From Herbidospora cretacea (GTDB taxonomy: Bacteria; Actinomycetota; Actinomycetes; Streptosporangiales; Streptosporangiaceae): DNA of 64,000 nt. The position numbers and the translations under genes were made by a program. Under the pieces are notes generated by a model. That model worked only from the letters and a program-made list of their open reading frames with translations, was not told the DNA's origin and did not search any database. Numbering within the stretch: position 1 is the first letter of the stretch; each line of letters begins with the position of its first letter. The DNA is taken from assembly GCF_001570605.1 (NCBI RefSeq), contig NZ_BBXG01000005.1:1-64000 (forward strand), in the 5' to 3' direction. This document shows positions 8,874 through 16,474 of this stretch, one piece after another.

Positions 8874-10322
8874 TCAGGCCGTTCCGAGTCCGGTCACCGG
8901 CTGCGGCACGCCGTCGGTCTCCACCCCGTCGGGCCAGCGCAGCCGCACCCCGCCCTCATACCGGCCCCCGCTGACGAGTTCGCCGCACACGGCCCCCGTG
9001 GCGGGCCCGGCCGTCAGTTCGGGACCGCCGGCCGTGAGCACGGCGAAGCCGGGGAAGCAGGTCAGCCAGTCGCCCATGGTCGTCCCGGCGGGCCGGGGCA
9101 CCCTGGCGGGTTCGAGCACCGCGCCGCAGCCGCTCGCCTCGGCCAGCATGCCGAGGGTCCCGGCGATCCCGGCCATCGAGACGTCCTTGGCGGCGGCGGG
9201 CCGGGCCTGCCCGACCGCGCCGAGCATGGCGCGCAGTTCCTCGGTGGTCCGGGTGGAGGTGGAGTCCCACTGCCGCCCGGTGTAGCCGGTCCGCCACCGG
9301 CCGCCGAGGTCGGCGGTGAGCCTCACCGGCTGACCGGGACGCCCGCCCCCGCCCGGCACCGGCGCGGGCGCGCGTCCGAGCGCGGTGACGGCGAGCGCGG
9401 CGGGCACCCCGAGCTGGGTGTGCCCGCCGAGGACCGGCACGTCGTAGGCCATCGACGCGCGCCGCAGCCCGGTCAGCACCCGCGCCGCGAACGAGGCGTC
9501 CCGGGCCCCCAGCGCGTCGAGCAGCCCGACAGGGGTCGCGCCCATGGCGGCGAGGTCGTTGAGGTTGACCAGCACCGAACACCATCCGGCCCAGTCGGGG
9601 TCGCGTTCGACCATCGACGGCAGGATCGCGTCGCACGCCGCCACCAGGTCGCTGCCGGGGACCGGCGCGCCGTCGTCGCCGACCCAGCCGCGCCCGCCGG
9701 GCGACAGCCCGCGCAGCAGCGGCCCGAGGACCGCCTTCCCGGCCGCCGCCCGGGCGAGCCGCCCGATGGGCCACCGCATCGTCCGGTGGGGCCGCCCGGC
9801 CACCCGCGCCGGCCGGACCGCCCGCCACCCGAGCCGGGTGAACATCCCCACGGCCCGTTCCTGGACGTCCGCCTCGAACCGCAGCACCCCCGCGGCCTCC
9901 GCGTACGCGCACGCCGCCCGGACCAGCGCGGGCCCCACCCCGGGAGCGCCGCGCACCCCCGGGTCGACGACGAGCCGCGAGCCGCGCCACCACCCGATGT
10001 CCGGCCCGTCGCCCGCCGGGCCGAGCCGCACCCCGCCGATGACGACCCCGGCGGGGTTGCGCGCCACCAGCACGACGGTGCGCGGATCCTCGTCGCGGAA
10101 GTCCAGGTCGTCGTCCTCGAACAGGCCCTGCTCCTCGACGAAGACCCGCCGCCGCAGGAGGCGGTAGGCGTACAGGCAGCCGCGCTCGGAGGTCGCCTCG
10201 ATGACGAACCGGGGCGGCGTCCGCCCGCCCCCGAGCAGGGCGGGAACCTCAAGGGGACCCGGCGCGGCGAGCTCGGGCGAGCCGGTGACCAGCACGTCGC
10301 AGACCGAGGTCACGCCCCTCAC
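8874..10322 (-). CDS. MSMEG_0567-type fusion: GNAT acyltransferase + AIR-synthase-like domain
   Basis: 482 residues from the GTG at 10322, which overlaps the radical SAM stop by 4 bases; a GTG at 10313 with GAGGGG close upstream is the alternative. Residues about 30-180 form a GNAT N-acetyltransferase domain (RLLRRRVFVEEQGLF; SRLVVDPGVRGAPGVGPALVRAA is the acetyl-CoA loop). Residues about 190-480 resemble PurM/AIR synthase, a phosphate-binding ATP-grasp-like fold (VNLNDLAAMGATPVGLLDAL, GGHTQLGVPAALAVTALG, AAAKDVSMAGIAGTLGML). In cyanobacterial Nit1C clusters the corresponding sll0786- and sll0787-type activities are separate genes, so this is the fused actinobacterial form. The reaction is unknown; the domains imply acyl transfer and ATP-driven dehydration or cyclisation. 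Confidence 0.85.
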   Translation of the reverse strand: MRGVTSVCDVLVTGSPELAAPGPLEVPALLGGGRTPPRFVIEATSERGCLYAYRLLRRRVFVEEQGLFEDDDLDFRDEDPRTVVLVARNPAGVVIGGVRLGPAGDGPDIGWWRGSRLVVDPGVRGAPGVGPALVRAACAYAEAAGVLRFEADVQERAVGMFTRLGWRAVRPARVAGRPHRTMRWPIGRLARAAAGKAVLGPLLRGLSPGGRGWVGDDGAPVPGSDLVAACDAILPSMVERDPDWAGWCSVLVNLNDLAAMGATPVGLLDALGARDASFAARVLTGLRRASMAYDVPVLGGHTQLGVPAALAVTALGRAPAPVPGGGGRPGQPVRLTADLGGRWRTGYTGRQWDSTSTRTTEELRAMLGAVGQARPAAAKDVSMAGIAGTLGMLAEASGCGAVLEPARVPRPAGTTMGDWLTCFPGFAVLTAGGPELTAGPATGAVCGELVSGGRYEGGVRLRWPDGVETDGVPQPVTGLGTA

Positions 10323-11374
10323 CCGCCCGCCGTCGCCAGCGCGCTGCACGCGCCGCACGCCGCGCAGCCCGCGCCCTGGTCCGCGCCGCTCATCCCGGCG
10401 CCGCGCAGCATCGCGGCCACGCGTTCGGTCACGTCGCGGACCAGCTCCTTCGACGGCGCCGGTACGCCGTCACGCCGCGCCAGGGTCCCGGCGAGCGGCC
10501 GGTAGGGCACCACGAAGGGATAGACGCCGTGCTCGATCAGCCGGGACGCCCCGGCGACCAGTTCGTCCGGCGACTCCCCCAGCCCGATCAGCAGATACGT
10601 CGACACCCGGTTCCGCCCGAACACCCGGACCGCCTCGTCCCAGGCGGCCCAGTAGTCCGCCAGCGGGGTCCGGGCCTTGCCCGGCGTCCAGCGCCGCCGG
10701 ACCTCGTCGTCGAGCGACTCGACGTGGATGCCGACGGCGTGCGCCCCGGCCCGCCTGAGCTCCGAGATCCAGGCCAGGTCGCCGGGCGGCTCGCACTGCA
10801 CCTGGATCGGCAGGCCGGGCACCGCGGCCAGCACCGCCCGCACCGACCGCGCCAGCACCTTCGCGCCCCGGTCGGCGCCGGAGGTGGTGCCGGTCGTCAT
10901 GACCATCTGCCGGACCCCGTCGAGCCGGACCGCCGCCGCGGCGACCTCGGCGAGCTGGGCCGGGGTCTTGGCCGCCACGGTCGCGCCGCTCGCCAGGGAC
11001 TCCTCCACGGCGCAGAACCGGCAGCGCTCCTCCTCGGCGTAGCGCACGCAGGTCTGCACCACGGTCGTGGCCAGCACGTCGGCCCCGTGGAGCTTGGCGA
11101 TCTTCTCGTACGGCACCCCGTCGGCCGTCGTCAGGTCGTAGAACCGGGGCCGGCGGACCGGCCTGACGGCCACGCCCATGTCGGTGCCGCCCAGGTAGAG
11201 CCGTCCGTCGCGGACGACGTAGGGGCTCGTCGGGTCGAGCGGCAGGGCGGCGTTGCGCCCGTCGACGAGGAGGTGGCCGTCGTCGGAGGGGCCGGCGCCG
11301 CCGGTCCGCCGCACGGGCGCGTCGAGCCGCACCCCCCGGATGGCGACGTCGACGCGGGTCGAGACGTGGTCCAT
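10319..11374 (-). CDS. MSMEG_0568-type radical SAM protein
   Basis: 351 residues. The radical SAM cluster motif is atypical: Cys109, Cys118 and Cys121 are spaced CX8CX2C (CVRYAEEERCRFC) rather than CX3CX2C. The ETSA-like SAM-binding region follows (QMVMTTGTTSG), then a TIM-barrel pattern (IQVQCEPPGDLAWI, GIHVESLDDEV, YLLIGLGES). The C-terminus carries a second Cys cluster, Cys337-X2-Cys340-X2-Cys343, a plausible auxiliary iron-sulfur site. This matches the radical SAM family of Nit1C clusters. It overlaps neighbours at both ends (1 base upstream, 4 bases downstream), so it is tightly co-translated with the MSMEG_0572-type and GNAT/AIR proteins. Its substrate is unknown. Confidence 0.88.
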   Translation of the reverse strand: MDHVSTRVDVAIRGVRLDAPVRRTGGAGPSDDGHLLVDGRNAALPLDPTSPYVVRDGRLYLGGTDMGVAVRPVRRPRFYDLTTADGVPYEKIAKLHGADVLATTVVQTCVRYAEEERCRFCAVEESLASGATVAAKTPAQLAEVAAAAVRLDGVRQMVMTTGTTSGADRGAKVLARSVRAVLAAVPGLPIQVQCEPPGDLAWISELRRAGAHAVGIHVESLDDEVRRRWTPGKARTPLADYWAAWDEAVRVFGRNRVSTYLLIGLGESPDELVAGASRLIEHGVYPFVVPYRPLAGTLARRDGVPAPSKELVRDVTERVAAMLRGAGMSGADQGAGCAACGACSALATAGG

Positions 11375-11886
11375 CAGAACATGTACGTCGAGTTGATGAT
11401 GGCGCCCTTGCGGGAGTAGTGGATCAGCGCGTCCTGCACGTCGAGCGGGTGGGTCGGGATCACGCCCTCGATGAGGTCCTCCTCGCGCGCGCCGTGCAGT
11501 GACAGCCCGAACCGGCAGCAGAAGACCTTGCCGCCCTCGGCGATGAACGTCTTCAGCGAGTTGTTGATGTTGTGCTCGCCGGGGAACGCCGAGTTGCCCG
11601 TCGTCGGGAACCCCCGGGTGGCCAGGCAGTTCAACGACCCCGGCCCGTAGAAGTAGATGGCCGATTCGAAGCCCTTCCGCAGCGCGCGGGTCGCCTGGAG
11701 GATGGCCACGAAGCTGACCGACGACTCGTGGGCGATGCCGTGGACGAGCGTGAAGTACGACTCGCCCTCCTCGGCCTTGTAGTCGGGGAAGACCTTCGTC
11801 TCGCCGTAGAGGCTCGATCCGTCGGGCAGCGACGGGTGGGGGATCTCGGTGAGGCTGGCCTGCTCGAGCTCGGTCAGTTCGGTCAT
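11374..11886 (-). CDS. MSMEG_0572/Sll0783-type nitrogen-starvation response protein
   Basis: 170 residues, recognised by NINNSLKTFIAEGG, KVFCCRFGLSLHGAREEDLIEG and PTHPLDVQDALIHYSRKGAI, the conserved core of the Sll0783/MSMEG_0572 family. The fold appears related to DsrE/F-like small proteins, with an internal CC pair in KVFCCRFG; whether these Cys are functional is not known. Cyanobacterial Sll0783 is induced by nitrogen starvation. The ATG at 11886 has GGGAG about 8 bases upstream; the stop shares one base with the radical SAM start (TGATG). The family's presence is the best single marker that this operon is of the Nit1C type. Confidence 0.85.
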   Translation of the reverse strand: MTELTELEQASLTEIPHPSLPDGSSLYGETKVFPDYKAEEGESYFTLVHGIAHESSVSFVAILQATRALRKGFESAIYFYGPGSLNCLATRGFPTTGNSAFPGEHNINNSLKTFIAEGGKVFCCRFGLSLHGAREEDLIEGVIPTHPLDVQDALIHYSRKGAIINSTYMF

Positions 11887-11897
11887 GGACGTGCTCC

Positions 11898-12713
11898 CTA
11901 TCCGTACAGTCTCTCGAAGGTGTCGTGGAAGACCAGGCGGGCCAGCTCGCCGTCCCCTACGGCGGCGCTGAGCCGGGCGTGCTCCCCGGGGTGGTCGCCC
12001 CAGGGTTCGTCGCTGGCGAACAGCAGCCGGTCGTGGCCGACGCCACGCCGGTCGATCTCCCGGGCCAGCCAGCGGGGGGCGAACCCGATGGCCCAGGAGA
12101 GGTCGGTGTAGACGCGCTTGCCGGCCGCGATCCAGTCGAAGAACCGCCCCCCGGCGAGCTTGATGTGGCCGGACGCGCCGCCGCCGAAGTGGACGAGGTG
12201 GAGGGCGACGGCGTCGCCGTACCGCTCGACCAGGTGGCCGATCTCGTCGACGTCGGAGGCCGCGCCGGGCGAGGTGTGGACGTGCACGACGAGGTTCAGG
12301 TCCCGGGCCACGGCGAAGATGCGGTCGAGCAGCGAGCGGCAGGCGGGGTCGGCCGGGCGTCCGCCGAGCAGGAAGCTCAGCTTCAGCGCCCGCACCCCGG
12401 TCTCCCCGGCGAGGGCGAGCGCGGCCAGCGTGCGCGCCTCGTCGGCGGGCAGCGGCGAGACCCACAGCCCGGCCCTGATCCGGTCGTCCCGGGCGGCGGC
12501 CTCGACGCAGAGCTCGTTGAAGGAGAAGGCGACGGCCGGGTCGGGCACGCCGTAGTTGGGGATCACCAGCGCCCGCTCGGTGCCCTCGCGGTCGAGGTCG
12601 CGCAGCAGCTCGCCGATGGTGGCGCGGGCGCCGACGTCCGGCCGGACCGGCGGGCCGCCGTAGAAGGGATAGGCCGGGAGCACGCCTAAGTGGCGGTGGG
12701 CGTCGCGGATCAT
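11898..12713 (-). CDS. Amidohydrolase-family TIM-barrel protein in the Nit1C-type operon
   Basis: 271 residues of the amidohydrolase_2 (metal-dependent hydrolase/decarboxylase) type. Metal-site candidates are the N-terminal DAHRH, VHVHTS (about 128), HLVHFGG (about 157) and the late Asp in FASDEPWGDHPGE. It begins with an ATG that overlaps the stop of the flavoprotein gene (ATGA) and ends 11 bases before the MSMEG_0572-type gene. Amidohydrolases occur in only some MSMEG-type clusters, so it may be an accessory step such as hydrolysis or decarboxylation of the pathway intermediate. No signal peptide; cytoplasmic. Confidence 0.8.
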   Translation of the reverse strand: MIRDAHRHLGVLPAYPFYGGPPVRPDVGARATIGELLRDLDREGTERALVIPNYGVPDPAVAFSFNELCVEAAARDDRIRAGLWVSPLPADEARTLAALALAGETGVRALKLSFLLGGRPADPACRSLLDRIFAVARDLNLVVHVHTSPGAASDVDEIGHLVERYGDAVALHLVHFGGGASGHIKLAGGRFFDWIAAGKRVYTDLSWAIGFAPRWLAREIDRRGVGHDRLLFASDEPWGDHPGEHARLSAAVGDGELARLVFHDTFERLYG

Positions 12714-13990
12714 CACGTCCCCAGCAGTTCGGGGTGGACGTAGTAGCCGGAGTCCTTCGAGGCCTGCCCGGCGAGGTGGGCGGAGACGTGCCCGGCGAGG
12801 TGCTCGGCGTCCCGGCCGACCCCGGAGAAGCGGCCGGAGCCCCAGGTGTGCTGCCAGGGCAGCCCGAGGAAGTAGAGACCGGGCCAGCGCGTCACCCCCC
12901 GGGTGTGGGCGGGGTAGCCGGTGCCGTCGAACACGGGGACCCTGATCCAGGAGTGGTCGCGCCGGAAGCCCGTGCACCAGACGACCGAGGCGATCTCCTC
13001 GGCACGCACCCGCGAAGGCCCCGGCGGGGGCCGCCAGACCGGGACGTACCGCTCCTCGGCCGGGGCCGGGATCCCGTTCGAGGCGATGTAGGCGTCGATG
13101 GAGTCCTTGACGCCCTCGGACACCGCGTCGGCGTGGTCGAGGTTGGCCGCCAGATCGTCGGCGAACTCCAGCAGGCCCCCGGTGATCCCGGTGAGCCTGC
13201 CGTGCAGGCGCATCCCGTCGCGGGCGAAGGCCCGCAGGTCGATGTCGCGCCCGCCGTCGCGGCCGGTCACGTAGTGGTTGGCGCGGGACCGCACGGCGTC
13301 GGGGTCGTCGAACTCGGTGATCGGCCGGTCGTAGTAGCCCATCAGGTCGAGCCACTCGACCACGTCCCGCCCCCGGTACCGCCGCGCCACCCGGGGGGCC
13401 GAGCCGACCGCCAGGTGGACGGTCCGCCCGGCCAGGAACAGGTCCTCGGCGATCTGGCAGCCCGACTGCCCGCTCCCCACCACCAGCACCGGTCCCTCGG
13501 GCAGGCCGGCCGGGCTTCGGTAGGCGTCGGAGTGGAGGGACGGCACACCGAGCCGCTCGGCCACCCGGGGCAGGACCGGCGTCTGGTAGGGCCCGGTCGC
13601 CACCACGACCTGCCCGGCGGTCAGCACGCCCCGGTCGGTCGTGACCGCGAAGCCGCCCTCCAGCGCGGTCAGCCGGGACGCGGTGACGTGCTCGGCGACC
13701 GGCGGCGCGAACGAGGCGGCGTACCCCTCCAGGTAGGAGACGATCTCGGCCCGCACCATGAAGCCGTCGGGCTCGCCGCCCTGGTAGGGGTATCCGGGCA
13801 GGTCACACTGCCAGTTGGGGGTGACCAGGCAGAAGGAGTCCCAGCGCCGGGAGCGCCACGACTCGCCGACGCGGCCGCGCTCCAGCACGACGTGGCCGAT
13901 GCCCAGCCGGGTCAGGCAGTGGCTCATCGACAACCCGGCCTGGCCACCGCCGATCACGACCACGGGGTGGGCGGTACCGTCGACTCTCAT
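12713..13990 (-). CDS. MSMEG_0569-type flavin-dependent oxidoreductase (monooxygenase-like)
   Basis: 425 residues, first gene of the eight-gene operon. FAD Rossmann motif VIGGGQAGLS (about 12-21), a WDSFCLVTPNWQ segment typical of the family, an NADPH Rossmann motif VVGSGQSGCQIAEDL (about 168-182) and a C-terminal GLPWQHTWGSGRFSGVG give the layout of class B flavin monooxygenases (FMO/BVMO-like), although the exact FMO fingerprint is not obvious. This is the MSMEG_0569 family of Nit1C-type clusters and probably oxidises or N-hydroxylates the pathway substrate. About 90 bases separate its ATG from the next gene upstream, where the operon promoter should lie. Confidence 0.87.
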   Translation of the reverse strand: MRVDGTAHPVVVIGGGQAGLSMSHCLTRLGIGHVVLERGRVGESWRSRRWDSFCLVTPNWQCDLPGYPYQGGEPDGFMVRAEIVSYLEGYAASFAPPVAEHVTASRLTALEGGFAVTTDRGVLTAGQVVVATGPYQTPVLPRVAERLGVPSLHSDAYRSPAGLPEGPVLVVGSGQSGCQIAEDLFLAGRTVHLAVGSAPRVARRYRGRDVVEWLDLMGYYDRPITEFDDPDAVRSRANHYVTGRDGGRDIDLRAFARDGMRLHGRLTGITGGLLEFADDLAANLDHADAVSEGVKDSIDAYIASNGIPAPAEERYVPVWRPPPGPSRVRAEEIASVVWCTGFRRDHSWIRVPVFDGTGYPAHTRGVTRWPGLYFLGLPWQHTWGSGRFSGVGRDAEHLAGHVSAHLAGQASKDSGYYVHPELLGT

Positions 13991-14080
13991 GCCCTCAGTG
14001 CAAGAGGGGGCCGTTGCCGATCGATGTCATCCGGAACAAATCCCCGTCAACGGATGCTCACGCCCCGTGACGGGGGCCCG

Positions 14081-15280
14081 TTACTTGAGCAGCTTCTTGA
14101 GCTTCTTCTTGGCGCGGTAGCCGTAGCGGAGCACCTTGGGCGGCACCTCGATGCGCAGCCGGGCACGGCGCCGGGCCCCGGCGTGCTGCGGGCCGTCGAG
14201 CAGCGACGACGTCGGCGCCAGCGTGCCCGCGCGGGCGGCCAGGACGAGCTCCGTCGTCCGGGAGGCCCAGTCGTTGCGGGCCGCCTCGTGGAAGTAGTTG
14301 GCCGCGCACCACTCGGGCGTCGGGGCGCGGAAGTCGGCCCTGGCCAGGTCGTCGAGGGTGCCCAGCGAGCCGGACCCCTCGAACACCAGGTTGATCATCT
14401 CGGCGCTGACCCCGAAGTCCGACAGCACCAGCAGCGGCACGCCCTGGGCGATGGCCTCCAGCGCCGCCGTCGAGCTGACCGTGACGAAACCCTGGGCGCG
14501 GGCCAGGTGCTCGTGCATCGGCCCGGCCTCGAACGACAGCGCGCCGGCCGGGACCCGGCCCTCAGCGGCCATGGTGTTCCAGAGCCGCTCGTAGTGGTGC
14601 TTCTCGTTGTGGGTCTGGCGTTCGTCGTCGCGGGCCCGCAGCTTGACGACCACCCGCAGGTCGGGCCGGGCCTGGGCGAGCGCCTTCAGCGCCAGCAGCA
14701 CGCTCTCGCGGTCGTCGCGCCTCATCGGCACCTTCGCCTGGGTGGCGAACACGACGCGGTCGCGGGTCTCCCCGGCCGAGGGGTGGCCGGTCAGGTCGAG
14801 GTAGGGCAGCCGGGCCAGCGCGATCTGGCCGCCGCCGCCGAGCCGCGCGGCGATCTCGCCGAACTCCTGGACCTCACGGCCGCTGTGCAGGATGAACAGG
14901 TCGCAGCCGCTGCGGTAGATCCAGGCCTTCTCGGTCGCCGGGACCGAGATGCCGGGCAGGCCGGTCACGAAGACGGGCCGCGGCCGCAGCCCGGAGAGGA
15001 CCTCGCTGACCAGGGCGTCGACGACCGGTCCGGTGCAGGAGACCAGGATCACGTCGGGCCGGAACCGCTCGGCGGCCTTGCGCAGCGCCCGCGCGCCCAG
15101 CGTCGGCACGTCCTGGAACCGGGTCCCGCTCACGGCGGCGGCGATCTGCGACTCCGAGGGGGCGATCGGGGTGCGCACCACGGCGAGCTCGATCTGCCAG
15201 TCGGCCGGCGCCCCTCCCGCGAGCCCCGCGGCCCATTTCAGGTAGGAGTCGGAATCGGCCACGGCGAAAACGCGGATCAA
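14081..15280 (-). CDS. Putative glycan glycosyltransferase (DUF6716-like), partner of the GT52-like gene
   Basis: 399 residues, starting at a TTG that overlaps the upstream stop by 4 bases (TTGA). It opens with RVFAVADSDSYLKWAAGLAG and contains a helix-loop VTGLPGISVP, a Walker-like VFATQAKVPMRR and a donor-site-like stretch GFVTVSSTAALEAIAQGVPLLVLSDFG (about 275-300) recalling CMP-sialic-acid or CDP-glycerol transferases. The C-terminus is very basic (AKKKLKKLLK), much like the tail of the polysialyltransferase-family protein at 1.8-3.1 kb. I associate it with a family named DUF6716, often near NeuB genes, but that name is from memory. Probably acts in nonulosonate glycan assembly. Confidence 0.65.
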   Translation of the reverse strand: MIRVFAVADSDSYLKWAAGLAGGAPADWQIELAVVRTPIAPSESQIAAAVSGTRFQDVPTLGARALRKAAERFRPDVILVSCTGPVVDALVSEVLSGLRPRPVFVTGLPGISVPATEKAWIYRSGCDLFILHSGREVQEFGEIAARLGGGGQIALARLPYLDLTGHPSAGETRDRVVFATQAKVPMRRDDRESVLLALKALAQARPDLRVVVKLRARDDERQTHNEKHHYERLWNTMAAEGRVPAGALSFEAGPMHEHLARAQGFVTVSSTAALEAIAQGVPLLVLSDFGVSAEMINLVFEGSGSLGTLDDLARADFRAPTPEWCAANYFHEAARNDWASRTTELVLAARAGTLAPTSSLLDGPQHAGARRRARLRIEVPPKVLRYGYRAKKKLKKLLK

Positions 15281-16269
15281 GGAGCGACTCTTTCGTGTGC
15301 GAACAGCTGGAGGTGGGAGCGGAGCGACGGGCCCGCTGAGGCGGTCCACCATTCGTCCGGCACGTCGACCGTCTCCACCGAGACGCCGCGCGCCCGCAGC
15401 AGGATACGGAGAGAAGTGACCGCCGTCGACGGGAGACTGAGCACCCGCTGGCCCGGCCGCAGGTCGCGCAGGGTCATCTCGGCGGGGGCGCCGCTCTCGT
15501 AGACCGTGACGCCCTCGATGCGGCGGACCCGGTCGAGGTCCTTGGGGTCCTCGCGGCGGTGGGGGTAGTAGGCGACCGGCTCGTCGAGCCCGGTCAGCCA
15601 CTTCACGTAGGCCTCGCGGTGGATCAGCCCGTTGCGCACCAGGGAGGTGCCCAGCACGACCGTCTTCTCGGCCGGCGGGCGCCTGCCGGGCTGGCTGCGC
15701 AGCCACGGGAAGTCGTGTCTCACCACGTCGGCGCCGAGCGCGCGGACGGCGTCGGCGACCTCGTCGGGCACCGGCAGCGCGGTGAAGACGGTCAGGCGCC
15801 CCCGGCGGGCCAGCCGGCGCAGGCGCACCCCCGCCACGGCCCCCATGGCGGTGCGGGCGGCGCCGGGCACGACGCGGGCGCGCAGCAGCGGGCGGCGCTC
15901 GGCGAGCAGTTCGAGCAGCCGGATCGTGGCCAGGCCGTCGTCGACGAGCACCAGCCGCCGGACCGGCGAGGTCAGCAGGCTGAGCTGGACGCGCCCGGAG
16001 AAGGCGTCGCCGACGGCCCAGGAGCGGCCGGGCTTGGGCATCTTCGCGGTCGGCTCGGCGAAGGACAGGCCGGAGGGCAGGTCGAGCCGGGATATCTCCT
16101 TGCGGGTGAGGCGGAGGGCGGGCAGACCTGATCGCGGCACGACGGTGGCGTCGTCGCCGAGCAGCCCAGCGTGCTGCGCCTCTATGACGCAGAGCAGCTG
16201 CAGCGGGGACTCGACCCACGCGACGGACGAACCGCCATTACTCGCAGAACTCTCCATGGACCCGTTCAC
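15277..16269 (-). CDS. GT52-like sialyltransferase-family protein
   Basis: 330 residues. The N-terminal VAWVESPLQLLCVIEAQ is the signature opening of GT52/polysialyltransferase-like proteins, and LVLVDDGLATIRLLELLAER (about 100-120) fits the conserved acidic DDG loop. KTVVLGTSLVRNGLIHREAY and YYPHRREDPKDLDRV complete the GT-B pattern. The GTG at 16269 has no good RBS; an ATG at 16257 gives MESSASNGGSS and is equally possible. It is translationally coupled to the downstream transferase. With the first operon of the window it suggests two separate glycan transferase loci around one NeuB. The 16270-16474 gap upstream holds the divergent sulfatase promoter region. Confidence 0.7.
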   Translation of the reverse strand: MNGSMESSASNGGSSVAWVESPLQLLCVIEAQHAGLLGDDATVVPRSGLPALRLTRKEISRLDLPSGLSFAEPTAKMPKPGRSWAVGDAFSGRVQLSLLTSPVRRLVLVDDGLATIRLLELLAERRPLLRARVVPGAARTAMGAVAGVRLRRLARRGRLTVFTALPVPDEVADAVRALGADVVRHDFPWLRSQPGRRPPAEKTVVLGTSLVRNGLIHREAYVKWLTGLDEPVAYYPHRREDPKDLDRVRRIEGVTVYESGAPAEMTLRDLRPGQRVLSLPSTAVTSLRILLRARGVSVETVDVPDEWWTASAGPSLRSHLQLFAHERVAP

Positions 16270-16474
16270 GACGGGCTCACGGTAGCCGCCGATCGCAACA
16301 GGACAGGGAACGACGGGTGAACAGCCGAATACGCGAACCCCCGGATCTCATGTGAATCACTGTCCCGGAGGCCTTGGCACGGTGCAACCGGTTGGGAGAA
16401 TCCACTACGTTTCGTGCACGGTCCGCTGCTAAATGTACGTTTTCGCAGGTGTAACACCGGCAATGATCTGCCCC

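Noticed and set aside
7251-10505. A 1084-codon plus-strand open frame, and similar long antisense frames elsewhere (for example 12734-15502, 29690-32053, 59613-62654)
   Set aside because: Low-complexity Arg/Gly/Ala/Val-rich translations with no domains, antisense to well-supported genes; an effect of high GC3.
16433-16474. Longer sulfatase start at ATG 16433
   Set aside because: Puts a non-charged extension before an otherwise standard signal peptide and has no RBS; not excluded fully.
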